DNA of 64,000 nt from Erwinia psidii (GTDB taxonomy: Bacteria; Pseudomonadota; Gammaproteobacteria; Enterobacterales; Enterobacteriaceae): assembly GCF_003846135.1 (NCBI RefSeq), contig NZ_RHHM01000011.1, forward strand, positions 1 through 64,000, read 5' to 3'. The translations under genes and the position numbers were made by a program. Under the pieces are notes generated by a model. That model was not told where the DNA came from, searched no databases, and worked only from the letters and a program-made list of their open reading frames with translations. Shown piece after piece: positions 27,872-38,877 of this stretch; position 1 is the stretch's first letter, and each line of letters opens with the position of its first letter.

Positions 27872-28201
27872 TTAAACAAAAAATGACAAAAACAGCAGCA
27901 AAAAAGGATGCTGTGGTATTGAACAGCCGGAAAGTCTGCCCGGCGGGGATGGAAAGAAGTAATAAAAGAGTCCGTAGGGCAGCACGCAGCTGGCAGGAAA
28001 GGGGGAGAATAATGCCTGCCAACGCATCCGGCGAAGACGAAACCTTACGCCATGAACCATACCTGCAGAGACTGCCCGCAACATAAGCAGCATCTGCCAG
28101 ATTGCCAACGAGCTGGTGTTGGCAGCAAAATGCGCCGGCTGCCAGCATATGCATACGGCCACGATCAGAGAAAGAGCCCTGAGCGGGCTCTTGTCCCTCA
28201 T
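27872..28201 (-). CDS. ybgE: YbgE-like membrane protein, possibly frameshifted
   Basis: 109-aa homologue of E. coli YbgE (97 aa), a small cyd-operon membrane protein. Recognisable blocks are DKSPLRALSLI, a first hydrophobic segment, and a later AVSAGMVHGVRFRLRRMRWQALF. Two oddities stand out. The ATG at 28201 sits 29 bases after an ATG that overlaps the cydX stop; that upstream frame reads MGQVIPAVI, resembling the normal YbgE N-terminus, and then stops, so a single-base loss is suspected. The C-terminus is also extended about 25 residues beyond the usual end. It may be inactive. Confidence 0.65.
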   Translation of the reverse strand: MRDKSPLRALSLIVAVCICWQPAHFAANTSSLAIWQMLLMLRAVSAGMVHGVRFRLRRMRWQALFSPFPASCVLPYGLFYYFFPSPPGRLSGCSIPQHPFLLLFLSFFV

Positions 28202-28229
28202 CTGATAACGGCGGGAATAACCTGCCCCA

Positions 28230-28340
28230 TCACGATTTTTCTTTTACTTCGCTGTCTTCGATATGCTCAAGTGCCAGCGCGGTAATGATGCCAAAAGCAC
28301 AGGCCAGTAACGTGCCAAGGATCCAGGCGAAATACCACAT
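28230..28340 (-). CDS. cydX: CydX, small subunit of cytochrome bd-I oxidase
   Basis: 36-aa single-pass membrane peptide beginning MWYFAWILGTLLACAFGII and continuing TALALEHIEDSEVKEKS, close to E. coli CydX (37 aa). It stabilises the CydAB haem sites. It lies 14 bases after cydB, and its TGA overlaps the next ATG (TGATG). Confidence 0.95.
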   Translation of the reverse strand: MWYFAWILGTLLACAFGIITALALEHIEDSEVKEKS

Positions 28341-28354
28341 GGTTCAGCTCCTAA

Positions 28355-29494
28355 TCAGTAGAGAGAATGGGTGTTGGCTTCAATCTGTTCTTTCGTCAGA
28401 CGACCAAACATTTTGTAGTAACACCAGCTTGTGTAGGCCAGGATAATTGGCACGAAGATAATCGCCGCCACGGTCATTATTTTCAGCGTCAGGAAACTGG
28501 AGGTGGCATCCCACATGGTGAGGCTGATATCCGGTACGGTGCTGGATGGCATGACAAACGGGAACATCGCCACGCCAGCCGTTATAATCACACAGGCCAG
28601 GGTTAAAGAAGAAAAGAGGAATGCCCAGGCACCTTGCTCCAGGCGTGAACAGAGGACGGTCAACAGCGGCAGTACCACGCCCAGCGCCGGGACAGTCCAC
28701 AGTAAAGGAGCCTGATGGAAGTTGTTAAGCCAGGCGCCGGCCTGGCGTGTGACATGCTTGGTCAACGGATTGGACGCCGCGTTGTGATCCAGCACGGAGG
28801 CCAGCACATAACCATCAATGCCATACATCACCCAGATACCTGCCAGCACAAAGCACACCATCATTATCAACGCGGAGATCTGTGCGGCCAGACGGGAACG
28901 CAGATGTAGCTCACCGACAGTACGCATCTGTAAATAGGTGGCTCCCTGAGTGAGGATCATCGTCAGGCTGACAATACCGGCCAGCAGCGCAAAGGGATTC
29001 AGTAACTGAAAGAAATTACCGGTATAAAACAGTCGCAAATACTGGTCTGCATGAAAAGGCACGCCCTGTAGCAGGTTACCAAAGGCCACACCAATCACCA
29101 GCGGCGGTACAAAGCTGCCGATGAAAATGCCCCAGTCCCACATCCCACGCCAGCGCATATCGGCAATTTTTGAGCGATAGTCAAAACCGACCGGGCGAAA
29201 GAACAGCGAGGCCAGCACGAGGATCATCGCTACATAAAAGCCAGAGAATGCCGCCGCATAGACCATTGGCCAGGCGGCAAACAGCGCCCCCCCTGCGGTG
29301 ATCAGCCAGACCTGATTGCCGTCCCAATGTGGCGCGATGCTGTTTATCATCACGCGGCGTTCGCTGTCGGTACGGCCAAGAATACGGCTCAACATACCCA
29401 CGCCCATATCGAATCCGTCGGCCACGGCAAAGCCAATCAGTAACACGCCAACCAGTATCCACCAGATGAAGCGCAGCAGTTCATAAGTAATCAT
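28355..29494 (-). CDS. cydB: Cytochrome bd-I ubiquinol oxidase subunit II
   Basis: 379-aa integral membrane protein with about nine hydrophobic segments, same length as E. coli CydB. Conserved segments include GFAVADGFDMGVGML and IAPHWDGNQVWLITAGGALFAAWP. With CydA it forms the high-affinity oxygen reductase. It lies 15 bases after cydA. Confidence 0.97.
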   Translation of the reverse strand: MITYELLRFIWWILVGVLLIGFAVADGFDMGVGMLSRILGRTDSERRVMINSIAPHWDGNQVWLITAGGALFAAWPMVYAAAFSGFYVAMILVLASLFFRPVGFDYRSKIADMRWRGMWDWGIFIGSFVPPLVIGVAFGNLLQGVPFHADQYLRLFYTGNFFQLLNPFALLAGIVSLTMILTQGATYLQMRTVGELHLRSRLAAQISALIMMVCFVLAGIWVMYGIDGYVLASVLDHNAASNPLTKHVTRQAGAWLNNFHQAPLLWTVPALGVVLPLLTVLCSRLEQGAWAFLFSSLTLACVIITAGVAMFPFVMPSSTVPDISLTMWDATSSFLTLKIMTVAAIIFVPIILAYTSWCYYKMFGRLTKEQIEANTHSLY

Positions 29495-29509
29495 TTCAGA
29501 GCTCCTTTC

Positions 29510-31078
29510 TCAGCTCACTGGCTGACTGGCGATATCAGATTGTTCAAAGTGGTAACGGCCCGTTTTCAGGCTGCTCGGACCCAGTCGGGCAAATTTGAAC
29601 ATCAGATACATTTCCGCTATCAGAAACAGTGTGTACAGCCCACAAATCAGTCCCATCGAGAACAGCACATCACCAACGGTCAGCGAGGAATTCGCTACCG
29701 CCGTAGGCAGCACCTCACCAATTGCCCAGGGCTGGCGACCATATTCAGCCACAAACCATCCTGCCTCGACAGCGATCCAGGGAAGCGGAATACCATACAG
29801 GGCGCATTTCAACAGAAAACGATTTTTACCAATACGGTTACGTAGCACCGTCCAGAAAGAACAACCGATAATCAGCAACATTAATACGCCCGCGGCAACC
29901 ATAATACGGAAGGAGAAATAGAGCGGAGCGACACGCGGAACAGAATCCTTCGTCGCCTGGCGGATCTGCTCTTCGCTGGCATCCGTCACATTCGGGGTGT
30001 AGCGTTTCAGCAGCAGGCCATAACCCAAATCATGCTTCACCTCATTGAAAGCGGCGCGCAGGTCAGGTCGGTCGCTGCCAGAACGCAAGGCGTCCAGTAG
30101 TTGATAGGCTTTCATCCCGTTGCGTATCCGCACTTCGTGCTGCACCATCAGCTCTTTCAGCCCGGTAACCGGTTTATCCACTGAACGGGTGGCGATGAGT
30201 CCCAACAGCCAGGGGATCTGCACCGCGTAATGGTTTTGCTGACTGTTCTGATCGGGAATGCCAAACAGGGTGAACGCTGCCGGGGCTGGCTGCGTTTCCC
30301 ATTCAGCCTCAATCGCCGCCAATTTGGTTTTCTGCACATCGCCCATTTCGTAACCGGATTCATCGCCCAGCACGATAACCGACAGCACCGCCGCCATGCC
30401 GAAGCTGGCGGCAATAGCAAAAGAGCGTTTGGCGAACGCCATATCGCGCCCGCGCAGCAAATAGTAAGCGCTGATCCCCAAAATAAACATGGCGCCGGTG
30501 GTATAACCCGCCGCCACGGTATGCACAAATTTAACCTGAGCAACCGGGTTAAAGATTAACTCTGAGAAGCTGACCATTTCCATGCGCATGGTTTCAAAGT
30601 TAAATTCCGACGCCAGCGGATTTTGCATCCAGCCATTCGCCACCAGGATCCACAGCGCAGAAAGATTGGAACCCAGCGCAACCAGCCAGGTGACGGCCAG
30701 GTGTTGCACTTTACTCAGGCGATCCCAGCCAAAAAAGAACAGCCCGACAAAAGTCGATTCAAGGAAAAAAGCCATCAGCCCTTCAATCGCCAGCGGTGCT
30801 CCGAAAATATCACCTACGTAGTGTGAATAATAAGACCAGTTGGTACCAAACTGAAATTCCATAGTCAGCCCGGTCGCCACACCCAGGGCAAAGTTAATAC
30901 CAAACAATTTTCCCCAGAATTTGGTCATATCTTTATAAATTTGTTTACCAGACAGTACATACACCGTTTCCATAATGGCCAGTAGAAACGCCATACCCAG
31001 CGTTAACGGGACAAACAGGAAATGGTACATCGCCGTCAGAGCAAACTGTAAGCGCGACAGCTCGACAATATCAAACAT
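29510..31078 (-). CDS. cydA: Cytochrome bd-I ubiquinol oxidase subunit I
   Basis: 522-aa membrane protein binding haems b558, b595 and d. His19 ([11 protein letters not shown]), the later His in [11 protein letters not shown], and the quinol-binding Q-loop between the sixth and seventh helices with [20 protein letters not shown] are visible. The start at [12 protein letters not shown] is fixed by AGGAG and by the E. coli start; the frame extends 20 codons upstream without support. The operon is cydA-cydB-cydX-ybgE. Confidence 0.97.
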   Translation of the reverse strand: MFDIVELSRLQFALTAMYHFLFVPLTLGMAFLLAIMETVYVLSGKQIYKDMTKFWGKLFGINFALGVATGLTMEFQFGTNWSYYSHYVGDIFGAPLAIEGLMAFFLESTFVGLFFFGWDRLSKVQHLAVTWLVALGSNLSALWILVANGWMQNPLASEFNFETMRMEMVSFSELIFNPVAQVKFVHTVAAGYTTGAMFILGISAYYLLRGRDMAFAKRSFAIAASFGMAAVLSVIVLGDESGYEMGDVQKTKLAAIEAEWETQPAPAAFTLFGIPDQNSQQNHYAVQIPWLLGLIATRSVDKPVTGLKELMVQHEVRIRNGMKAYQLLDALRSGSDRPDLRAAFNEVKHDLGYGLLLKRYTPNVTDASEEQIRQATKDSVPRVAPLYFSFRIMVAAGVLMLLIIGCSFWTVLRNRIGKNRFLLKCALYGIPLPWIAVEAGWFVAEYGRQPWAIGEVLPTAVANSSLTVGDVLFSMGLICGLYTLFLIAEMYLMFKFARLGPSSLKTGRYHFEQSDIASQPVS

Positions 31079-31396
31079 TTTGACTCCTTGCTCCTCGCAT
31101 GAGGGGGATGACGCAGTGCCGTTGCCCACAGGCGGCATACTGGTCAGTGCCCATAATTTTTAAAAAGGGGATCCCGCTATGGTGTTAATGAAATAAAGTC
31201 AAACATCATTATATTTAACAAAAAAATAATAATATTAAACAGTAAAAAATAACAACCACAACAATTTAACAAAACAATGTTAACGGAGGATTAGCTTTTT
31301 TTTTAAAAAATGATAAATTTATTATAAAAACACCAAGTATACTCTTGATGCAGGACAATTTAATCGAAAAGTGGTTTTTTAATCCAGCAATAACAA

Positions 31397-31410
31397 TTGA
31401 TTTGGATCTT
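31397..31410 (-). promoter_or_regulatory. Possible FNR box upstream of cydA
   Basis: TTGAT-N4-ATCTT (plus strand) matches the FNR consensus TTGAT-N4-ATCAA at 8 of 10 positions and lies about 320 bases before cydA, where the long E. coli cyd leader also has its promoter. The very AT-rich stretch around it (31170-31540) also holds several TGTTAA repeats that could be ArcA half-sites. No gene is present between 31079 and 31635; mngRAB of E. coli is absent. Confidence 0.4.
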
Positions 31411-31635
31411 TTTTTGATACGAAGGGGGTGATTACGGCGTGAGATGTTTTTTTGTTAAAAAATTGTATTTAATAAAAAGCAATATATCTTTATTTTATAA
31501 AATAAACCTGATTATTTTAACAATTCGGCGCCATTAAAATCTGACGCATCGGTCAATCGGCAGCCGAAAAATGCTTTACCGATCTGGCCGTTTTTCTGCC
31601 AGGTGATGCTGGCAGGCCCGTTATGCCAGACGCTT

Positions 31636-31661
31636 AAAAAAAAGGCCACCCGGAGGTGGCC
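31636..31661 (-). terminator. Terminator of the sdhCDAB-sucABCD operon
   Basis: GGCCACC-TCCG-GGTGGCC followed by eight T residues on the minus strand, 19 bases after sucD. In E. coli the 3'-UTR small RNA SdhX is processed from this end of the operon; a homologue ending at this hairpin is plausible but not demonstrated. Confidence 0.93.
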
Positions 31662-31679
31662 AACAGACTCACTGAGATG

Positions 31680-32555
31680 TCATTTTGGTGGCAGAACGGC
31701 TTTCACCGCATCACCGATGTCCGCCAGGCTGCGCACGGTTTTCACCCCGGCCGCTTCCAGCGCGGCAAATTTTTCATCTGCCGTACCTTTACCACCCGCG
31801 ATGATCGCCCCGGCGTGCCCCATACGTTTACCTTTCGGTGCGGTAACGCCCGCAATGTAACCCACGACCGGCTTAGTGACGTGCTCTTTGATAAAGGCAG
31901 CCGCTTCTTCTTCTGCGCTGCCACCAATTTCGCCGATCATCACAATCGCTTCGGTCTGCGGATCTTGCTGGAACAGTTTCAGGATATCGATAAAGTTTGA
32001 GCCTGGGATCGGATCACCGCCGATGCCGACACAGGTAGACTGGCCGTAGCCGATGTCCGTGGTCTGCTTAACCGCTTCATACGTCAGGGTACCGGAACGG
32101 GAAACGATACCGATGCGACCGGGTTGGTGAATATGGCCCGGCATGATACCGATTTTGCACTCGCCTGGGGTAATCACACCAGGACAGTTCGGGCCAATCA
32201 TGCGTACGCCCGCTTCATCCAGCTTCACTTTTACGGTCAGCATATCCAGCGTCGGGATACCTTCGGTAATGGTGATAATCAGTTTAATGCCTGCGTCGAT
32301 CGCTTCCAGAATACCGTCTTTGCAGAATGGCGCCGGAACATAGATAACTGATGCCGTGGCACCGGTTGCTTCTACCGCTTCACGCACAGTGTTGAATACC
32401 GGCAGGCCCAGATGCTCAGTACCGCCTTTACCCGGTGTTACACCGCCTACCAACTGCGTGCCGTACGCCAGCGCCTGTTCTGAGTGGAATGTTCCCTGGC
32501 CACCGGTGAAGCCCTGGCAGATTACCTTGGTGTTTTTATTAATCAAAATGGACAT
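31680..32555 (-). CDS. sucD: Succinyl-CoA synthetase alpha subunit
   Basis: 291 aa (E. coli 289). The phospho-histidine lies in [17 protein letters not shown], and the CoA site starts with [13 protein letters not shown]. With SucC it makes succinate and ATP from succinyl-CoA. Its ATG overlaps the sucC stop by one base (TAATG). Confidence 0.97.
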   Translation of the reverse strand: MSILINKNTKVICQGFTGGQGTFHSEQALAYGTQLVGGVTPGKGGTEHLGLPVFNTVREAVEATGATASVIYVPAPFCKDGILEAIDAGIKLIITITEGIPTLDMLTVKVKLDEAGVRMIGPNCPGVITPGECKIGIMPGHIHQPGRIGIVSRSGTLTYEAVKQTTDIGYGQSTCVGIGGDPIPGSNFIDILKLFQQDPQTEAIVMIGEIGGSAEEEAAAFIKEHVTKPVVGYIAGVTAPKGKRMGHAGAIIAGGKGTADEKFAALEAAGVKTVRSLADIGDAVKAVLPPK

Positions 32556-33721
32556 TATTTCCCCTCCGCAGCGGCAACAACGCGCTGCGCCGCGTCGCTC
32601 AGGCTGGTTGCTGCAATAATATTCAGACCGCTGTCAGCCAGTTTTTTGGCTCCCAGTTCGGCATTGTTCCCTTCCAGGCGTACCACCACCGGTACACTGA
32701 CACCCACTTCCGCTACCGCGCCGATGATGCCATCCGCAATCAGGTCGCAACGCACGATGCCGCCGAAAATGTTTACAAATACCGCTTTAACCGCGTCATC
32801 CGACAGAATGATTTTAAAGGCTTCGGTAACGCGCTCTTTGGTGGCGCCGCCGCCAACGTCCAGGAAGTTAGCGGGCTGACCACCGCTCAGCTTAACGATG
32901 TCCATGGTGCCCATCGCCAGTCCGGCACCGTTGACCATACAGCCGATGTTACCTTCCAGCGCAACATAGTTAAGCTCCCAGTGCGCAGCATGCGCTTCAC
33001 GGGAGTCTTCCTGGCTTGGATCGCGCATTTCACGCAGTTCAGGCTGACGGAACAGGGCATTGCCGTCGGCACCGAGTTTGCCATCCAGGCAGATCAAATC
33101 ACCCTGTTTGGTGATAACCAGCGGGTTAATTTCCACCAGCGCCAGGTCACGCTCCAGGAACATGGTTGCCAGGCCCATAAAGATTTTGGTGAACTGCCCC
33201 ACCTGCTTACCGCTCAGGCCAAGTTTAAACGCCAGCTCACGGCCCTGATAAGGCTGAGGACCCGCTAATGGATCCAGCGCCATCTTGTGGATCAGGTGCG
33301 GCGTTTCTTCCGCGACTTTTTCGATTTCCACACCGCCTTCGGTCGATGCCATAAACACCACCCGACGGGTACTACGGTCAACAACCGCGCCAAGGTACAG
33401 CTCAGTTTCAATATCGGTAGCCGCTTCCACCAGGATCTGGTTAACTGGCTGGCCGTTGGCATCAGTCTGATACGTGGTCAGACGTTTGCCCAGCCAGTCC
33501 TCTGCGAAAGCACGGATCTCTTCTTTGCTTTTCACCACTTTCACGCCGCCCGCTTTGCCGCGGCCTCCGGCATGAACCTGACATTTCACTACCCACGGAC
33601 CGGCACCAATCTTGGAGGCGGCTTCTTCTGCTTCTCGTGGCGTGGTGCAGGCATAACCGGTTGGTGCCGGCAGGCCATACCGTGCAAACAACTGTTTTGC
33701 CTGATATTCGTGTAAGTTCAT
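32555..33721 (-). CDS. sucC: Succinyl-CoA synthetase beta subunit
   Basis: 388 aa, as in E. coli. An ATP-grasp domain is followed by the CoA-ligase fold with [27 protein letters not shown]. Start at [17 protein letters not shown]. It overlaps sucD by one base. Confidence 0.97.
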   Translation of the reverse strand: MNLHEYQAKQLFARYGLPAPTGYACTTPREAEEAASKIGAGPWVVKCQVHAGGRGKAGGVKVVKSKEEIRAFAEDWLGKRLTTYQTDANGQPVNQILVEAATDIETELYLGAVVDRSTRRVVFMASTEGGVEIEKVAEETPHLIHKMALDPLAGPQPYQGRELAFKLGLSGKQVGQFTKIFMGLATMFLERDLALVEINPLVITKQGDLICLDGKLGADGNALFRQPELREMRDPSQEDSREAHAAHWELNYVALEGNIGCMVNGAGLAMGTMDIVKLSGGQPANFLDVGGGATKERVTEAFKIILSDDAVKAVFVNIFGGIVRCDLIADGIIGAVAEVGVSVPVVVRLEGNNAELGAKKLADSGLNIIAATSLSDAAQRVVAAAEGK

Positions 33722-33825
33722 GATGTTCTGTCCATTCAGGTCGGAAAAACGTGGCCGACGGCACCGAATTGCCATTGTCGGCCATACACAGGATCGGAGG
33801 CGACATCCGCCGCATCCGACAGGGA

Positions 33826-35040
33826 TTAAACATCCAGTAGCAGACGGGACGGATCTTCCAGCAGTTCTTTAATCGTCACCAGATAGCTGACTGACTCTTT
33901 GCCGTCGATCAGTCGGTGATCGTAGGAGAGCGCCAGATACATCATTGGCAGAATCTCCACCTTACCGTTGACCGCCATCGGACGATCCTTGATCGCATGC
34001 ATACCCAGAATGGCGCTCTGCGGCGGGTTGATGATCGGGGTGGACATCAGAGAACCAAACACGCCACCGTTGGTGATGGTGAAGTTACCGCCAGTCAGCT
34101 CATCAACGGTCAGCTTGCCGTCACGGCCTTTGATAGCCAGCTCTTTGATTTTCTTCTCAATCTCAGCCATACCCAGCGAATCAACGTCTTTCAGTACCGG
34201 CGTCACCAGGCCACGTGGCGTGGAGACAGCAATGCTGACATCGAAGTAATTGTGGTAAACCACATCATCGCCATCGATGGAAGCATTCACTTCCGGGAAG
34301 CGTTTCAGGGCTTCGACCACCGCTTTCAGGTAGAAGGACATAAAGCCCAGACGCACGCCGTGGCGCTTCTCAAACGCTTCGCCATACTGCTTACGCAGGC
34401 TCATGATCGGCTGCATATTCACTTCATTGAAGGTAGTGAGCATGGCGGTGCTGTTTTTCGCTTCCAGCAGACGCTCGGCAACACGCTTACGCAGGCGGGT
34501 CATGGGCACACGTTTTTCACTGCGGCCAGCCAGAGAAGGGGCGGCGGCGGTCGGAGCAGCCTTATCGGCTATACCTTCCGGTTTTTTCGCCAGATGTTTT
34601 TCAACATCTTCACGCGTCAGACGACCACCAACACCCGTCCCTTTGATGGCTTCAGGGTCGAGGCTGTGCTCAGCAATCAGGCGGCGAATTGCCGGGCTGA
34701 GGGCATCGTTGTTTTCTTCGGACAGCGAAGCACTCTGACGTTGAGCAGGCGTGGACTCATTCTGATCGGATTTGGCCGAACTCTCTTTACCGCCGCTGTT
34801 ACCCTCTTTCAGACGTCCCAGTTTCTGACGGGAAGTCACGGTAGCCCCTTCATCTTCAAGAATGGCTTCCAGCACGCCGTCAGCAGATGCCGGTACTTCC
34901 AGCACCACTTTATCGGTTTCAATCTCAACCAGCACTTCATCACGCTGGACGGTATCACCCGGTTTCTTATGCCAAGTTGCCACGGTGGCATCGGCAACGG
35001 ATTCAGGCAGGTCGGGAACGAGGATATCTACGCTACTCAT
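33826..35040 (-). CDS. sucB: 2-oxoglutarate dehydrogenase E2, dihydrolipoyl succinyltransferase
   Basis: 404 aa. The lipoyl domain (1-80) has the lipoylated Lys in [12 protein letters not shown], the E1/E3-binding domain reads [13 protein letters not shown], and the catalytic domain ends with the acyltransferase motif [16 protein letters not shown]. It is the core of the OGDH complex, 14 bases after sucA. Confidence 0.97.
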   Translation of the reverse strand: MSSVDILVPDLPESVADATVATWHKKPGDTVQRDEVLVEIETDKVVLEVPASADGVLEAILEDEGATVTSRQKLGRLKEGNSGGKESSAKSDQNESTPAQRQSASLSEENNDALSPAIRRLIAEHSLDPEAIKGTGVGGRLTREDVEKHLAKKPEGIADKAAPTAAAPSLAGRSEKRVPMTRLRKRVAERLLEAKNSTAMLTTFNEVNMQPIMSLRKQYGEAFEKRHGVRLGFMSFYLKAVVEALKRFPEVNASIDGDDVVYHNYFDVSIAVSTPRGLVTPVLKDVDSLGMAEIEKKIKELAIKGRDGKLTVDELTGGNFTITNGGVFGSLMSTPIINPPQSAILGMHAIKDRPMAVNGKVEILPMMYLALSYDHRLIDGKESVSYLVTIKELLEDPSRLLLDV

Positions 35041-35054
35041 TATATTTCCTTTAA

Positions 35055-37862
35055 TTAATTAACGTTCAGCGCGTCGTTGACCAGATCTTGCTGCTGCTGC
35101 TGGTGAACGGACATATAGCCAACTGCCGGGGAAGCGGAAGCAGGACGACCGGCGTAACGTAATGACGCGCCGAAAGGCACCACTTCACGGAAATGATGCT
35201 GACTACAGTACCAGGCTCCCTGATTGAGCGGTTCTTCCTGGCACCAGACAAAATCCTGTACGTGCGCGAACGACTGTAGCTTCTCCTGAACCGTTTTGTG
35301 TGGGAACGGATAAAGCTGTTCAATACGTACGATGGCAACGTCGGTTTGCTCGTTTTTACGGCGTTTCTCCAGCAGATCGTAATAAACCTTGCCGGAACAG
35401 AGCACCACTCGTTTAACACCTTTTGGATCAAGCTCGTCGATCTCGCCAATGGCTGGCTGGAAGTCGCCGGTTGCCAGCTCCTCAAGGGAAGAGACGGCAA
35501 GAGGATGACGCAGCAGCGATTTTGGTGACATCACCACCAGCGGGCGTCGCATACCGCGTAGCGCCTGGCGACGCAGCATGTGGTATACCTGTGCCGGCGT
35601 GGACGGCACACACACTTGCATATTCTGCTCGGCACAGAGTTGCAGATAGCGTTCAAGGCGTGCGGAAGAGTGTTCCGGCCCCTGGCCTTCATAACCGTGC
35701 GGCAACAGCATTACCAGACCACACAGGCGGCCCCACTTCTGCTCACCGGAGCTGATGAACTGATCGATCACCACCTGAGCACCGTTGGCAAAGTCGCCAA
35801 ACTGCGCTTCCCAGATGGTCAGTGTCCGCGGCTCAGCCGTCGCGTAGCCGTATTCAAAGGCCAGTACCGCTTCTTCTGACAGCACGGAGTCCCAGACTTT
35901 AAATACGCCCTGACTATTGTGAACATGCTGTAACGGCGTCCAGGTGGAACCGTTTGACTGGTTATGGATCACCGCATGGCGATGGAAAAAGGTGCCGCGC
36001 CCCATATCTTCACCGGAAAGTCGGCAGGAAATCCCCTCATCCACCAGCGTGGCGTAAGCGAGGTTTTCGGCCGCGCCCCAGTCGAAAGGTTTGTTGCCTG
36101 TGGCCATTTCAGCGCGATCGTTATAGATCTTGGCGACCCGTGACTGCATCTCAATGGCTTCAGGCACCTGACTGATGCGCTTTGCCAGTTCCTGTAAACG
36201 TTTCGGATCGAGGGTGGAAGGATAGCTTTCATCCCATTCGTGGTTAAGAAACGGTGACCAGGTGGAGGAGTGCAGGTTTAATGGACGCCATTCCGTCACC
36301 ACGCATTCACCCTGGTCTAATGCGTCACGATACAGGTTGACCATTTCCGTGGCATCTTCCAGGCTGGCGACCTTTTCCTGTTCCAGGCGGTCAGCATAGA
36401 GTTTGCGCGGCGTTGGGTGCTTTTTGATCTTCTGGTACATCACTGGCTGAGTCGCACTTGGCTCGTCAGCTTCGTTATGACCATGACGGCGATAACACAC
36501 CAGGTCAATAAACACATCGCGTTTGAAAGTGTTACGGAAATCCAACGCCAGACGGGTTACAAAAGCGACCGCTTCAGGATCGTCAGCGTTAACGTGGAAA
36601 ATGGGTGCCAGCACCATTTTGCCAATGTCGGTGCAGTACTGCGTCGAGCGGGCATCTTTCGGGTTTGAGGTGGTAAAACCGATCTGGTTGTTGATAACAA
36701 TACGTACCGTACCGCCCACTTCATAACCGCGAGCCTGCGACATGTTCAGGGTTTCCTGTACCACCCCCTGACCGATCACCGCCGCATCACCATGGATGGT
36801 CACCGGTAAAACCTGATGACTGCCTGGTTTATCAAGGCGATCCTGACGGGCGCGTACCGATCCCATCACCACCGGGCTGACAATCTCAAGGTGGGACGGG
36901 TTAAATGCCAGCGCCAGGTGAACCATGCCACCTTCGGTTTCCACATCGGATGAAAAGCCCATATGGTACTTAACATCGCCAGTCCCGAGATGCTCTTTGT
37001 GCTTGCCGGAAAACTCGTCGAACAGATCCTGCGGCTTTTTGCCCAGCACGTTAATCAGCACGTTAAGACGACCACGGTGCGCCATGCCCAGCACCACTTC
37101 ACGAATGCCATTATTGCCTGCGTGGCGGATCATCTCGTTAAGCATTGGTACCAGCGCATCACCACCTTCCAGTGAGAAACGCTTTGCGCCCGGGAATTTC
37201 GCCCCCAGGTAGCGCTCCAGGCCTTCTGCAGCGGTCAGCTGTTTCAGGAAGCCCTTTTTCTCCGCGTCAGAAAATGACGCCTGCCCGGCCATGGACTCGA
37301 TACGCTGTTGGATCCAACGCTTCTCTTCCGTGTTGGTGATGTGCATGTACTCCGCACCGACAGAACCGCAGTAAGTCTGCTTCAGTAAGGCAAAGAGATC
37401 GGACAGCTTCATGGTGTCTCTGCCGAAGGCAAAGGAACCGACGTTGAAGGTTTCCTCAAAATCAGCCTGAGTCAGATCGTGAAATGCCGGGTCCAGATCG
37501 GGTACCGTTTCCTGTTTCCACAGCCCTAACGGGTCGAGGTTCGCCTGCTGATGGCCACGAAAGCGGAATGCGTTAATAAGCTGGAGAACTTTGACCTGCT
37601 TGGCATTGGTATCGGGATCGCTGACGGAGGTGGTGTAGCGAGTGGCATCTTTCGCCAGACGCCTGAAGTACTCGCGCGTGGTGGAGTGGAATTGTTCAGA
37701 TTTGATCCCCTGCCCTGGAAGCTGCTGAAACAGCGATTTCCAGGCATCATCAACAGAGTCAGGATCGGTTAAATAGTCCTCATAGAGTTGCTCGATGTAG
37801 GTCTGATTCGCGCCAGCCAGCCAGGAGGAGTCCAGCCAGGGTTTCATCGCGCTGTTCTGCAT
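35055..37862 (-). CDS. sucA: 2-oxoglutarate dehydrogenase E1 component
   Basis: 935-aa thiamine diphosphate enzyme decarboxylating 2-oxoglutarate, near the usual 933 aa. [11 protein letters not shown], the ThDP-binding [16 protein letters not shown], and the C-terminal EPLNQGAWY are visible. First of the sucABCD genes and separated from sdhB by a 280-base gap with two hairpins but no clear terminator, so read-through from sdh is likely, as in E. coli. Confidence 0.97.
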   Translation of the reverse strand: MQNSAMKPWLDSSWLAGANQTYIEQLYEDYLTDPDSVDDAWKSLFQQLPGQGIKSEQFHSTTREYFRRLAKDATRYTTSVSDPDTNAKQVKVLQLINAFRFRGHQQANLDPLGLWKQETVPDLDPAFHDLTQADFEETFNVGSFAFGRDTMKLSDLFALLKQTYCGSVGAEYMHITNTEEKRWIQQRIESMAGQASFSDAEKKGFLKQLTAAEGLERYLGAKFPGAKRFSLEGGDALVPMLNEMIRHAGNNGIREVVLGMAHRGRLNVLINVLGKKPQDLFDEFSGKHKEHLGTGDVKYHMGFSSDVETEGGMVHLALAFNPSHLEIVSPVVMGSVRARQDRLDKPGSHQVLPVTIHGDAAVIGQGVVQETLNMSQARGYEVGGTVRIVINNQIGFTTSNPKDARSTQYCTDIGKMVLAPIFHVNADDPEAVAFVTRLALDFRNTFKRDVFIDLVCYRRHGHNEADEPSATQPVMYQKIKKHPTPRKLYADRLEQEKVASLEDATEMVNLYRDALDQGECVVTEWRPLNLHSSTWSPFLNHEWDESYPSTLDPKRLQELAKRISQVPEAIEMQSRVAKIYNDRAEMATGNKPFDWGAAENLAYATLVDEGISCRLSGEDMGRGTFFHRHAVIHNQSNGSTWTPLQHVHNSQGVFKVWDSVLSEEAVLAFEYGYATAEPRTLTIWEAQFGDFANGAQVVIDQFISSGEQKWGRLCGLVMLLPHGYEGQGPEHSSARLERYLQLCAEQNMQVCVPSTPAQVYHMLRRQALRGMRRPLVVMSPKSLLRHPLAVSSLEELATGDFQPAIGEIDELDPKGVKRVVLCSGKVYYDLLEKRRKNEQTDVAIVRIEQLYPFPHKTVQEKLQSFAHVQDFVWCQEEPLNQGAWYCSQHHFREVVPFGASLRYAGRPASASPAVGYMSVHQQQQQDLVNDALNVN

Positions 37863-38048
37863 TGTGAGCCCTTAAGCATTTTGTGCTTTTTTTCGCCGTG
37901 GTTATTCAAAGGAACTGTCATCAGTCCCGCGCCGCAAAGCGGCTTGCCCTCGACTGCATCACGCAAATAAAAAATGCGAAACACAGCCTGAAAGTTCATC
38001 GATACGAGCGTAGTACGCGGCTGCTGGCGACCAGGCCCGTAAGGGAAC

Positions 38049-38093
38049 CCTGGCAAGAAACCTTAAATAAAGGTGACACGTTTTCTTGCCAGG
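38049..38093. repeat. 12-bp inverted repeat between sdhB and sucA
   Basis: CCTGGCAAGAAA (38049-38060) and TTTCTTGCCAGG (38082-38093) pair perfectly, with a 21-base loop that contains a small CCTT/AAGG hairpin. No T-run follows on either strand. Confidence 0.8.
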
Positions 38094-38110
38094 ATTTCCT
38101 GTTGAAACAG

Positions 38111-38132
38111 CCGGGAACCCTCAGGTTCCCGG
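38111..38132. repeat. 9-bp hairpin just after sdhB
   Basis: CCGGGAACC-CTCA-GGTTCCCGG, 11 bases past the sdhB stop. It is a strong stem without a T-run and could stabilise the sdhCDAB part of the transcript. Confidence 0.75.
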
Positions 38133-38142
38133 ATAAGGATAA

Positions 38143-38859
38143 TCAGGCGCCACGCTGCAACAGCATTGACTTAATATGCCCAATGGCGCGCGTCGGGTTC
38201 AGCCCCTTAGGACAAACGCTCACACAGTTCATAATGCTGTGACAGCGGAATACGCTGAAAGCGTCGTTCAGATTATCCAGACGCGCATTGGTTTCCGTGT
38301 CCCGACTGTCAATCAGGAAGCGGTAAGCCGCCAGTAATCCCGCGGGTCCGATAAATTTATCCGGGTTCCACCAGAATGACGGGCAGGATGTTGAACAGCA
38401 CGCACAGAGAATACACTCATATAATCCGTCCAGTTTTTCACGCTGTTCCGGCTGCTGTAAGTGCTCACGTGCGGGAGGATTTTCCCCATTATTCAACAGG
38501 TAAGGCTTAATCTTCTCATACTGAGTGTAGAATTGCCCCATGTCCACCACCAGGTCGCGGATTACCGGCAGGCCAGGCAGTGGGCGGATCACAATTTTAC
38601 GTTTTCCACCGCCCAGGGCGGAAACCGGCGTGATACAGGCAAGCCCATTTTTGCCATTCATATTGAAACCGTCGGAGCCGCAAACCCCTTCACGGCATGA
38701 GCGACGAAAGGCCAGCGTGGGATCTTTCTCTTTCAGGCGGATCAGCGCATCCAGCAGCATCATGTCGCGCCCTTCTTCCGACTCCAGGCTGTAATCCTGC
38801 ATACGAGGCGCGTCGTCCACATCCGGGTTGTAACGATAAATAGAAAATTCGAGTCTCAT
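38143..38859 (-). CDS. sdhB: Succinate dehydrogenase iron-sulfur subunit
   Basis: 238 aa, as in E. coli. It has the [2Fe-2S] cysteines in CREGVCGSDGFNMNG and the ferredoxin-type clusters in CILCACCSTSCPSFWW and CHSIMNCVSVCPKGLNP. It passes electrons from SdhA to the SdhCD quinone site. Confidence 0.98.
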   Translation of the reverse strand: MRLEFSIYRYNPDVDDAPRMQDYSLESEEGRDMMLLDALIRLKEKDPTLAFRRSCREGVCGSDGFNMNGKNGLACITPVSALGGGKRKIVIRPLPGLPVIRDLVVDMGQFYTQYEKIKPYLLNNGENPPAREHLQQPEQREKLDGLYECILCACCSTSCPSFWWNPDKFIGPAGLLAAYRFLIDSRDTETNARLDNLNDAFSVFRCHSIMNCVSVCPKGLNPTRAIGHIKSMLLQRGA

Positions 38860-38877
38860 CGTCTCAGTCTCCGCAAA

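Noticed and set aside
33916-35058. 380-codon frame opposite sucB
   Set aside because: Antisense of a highly conserved gene with biased codons; no promoter, ribosome-binding site or domain.
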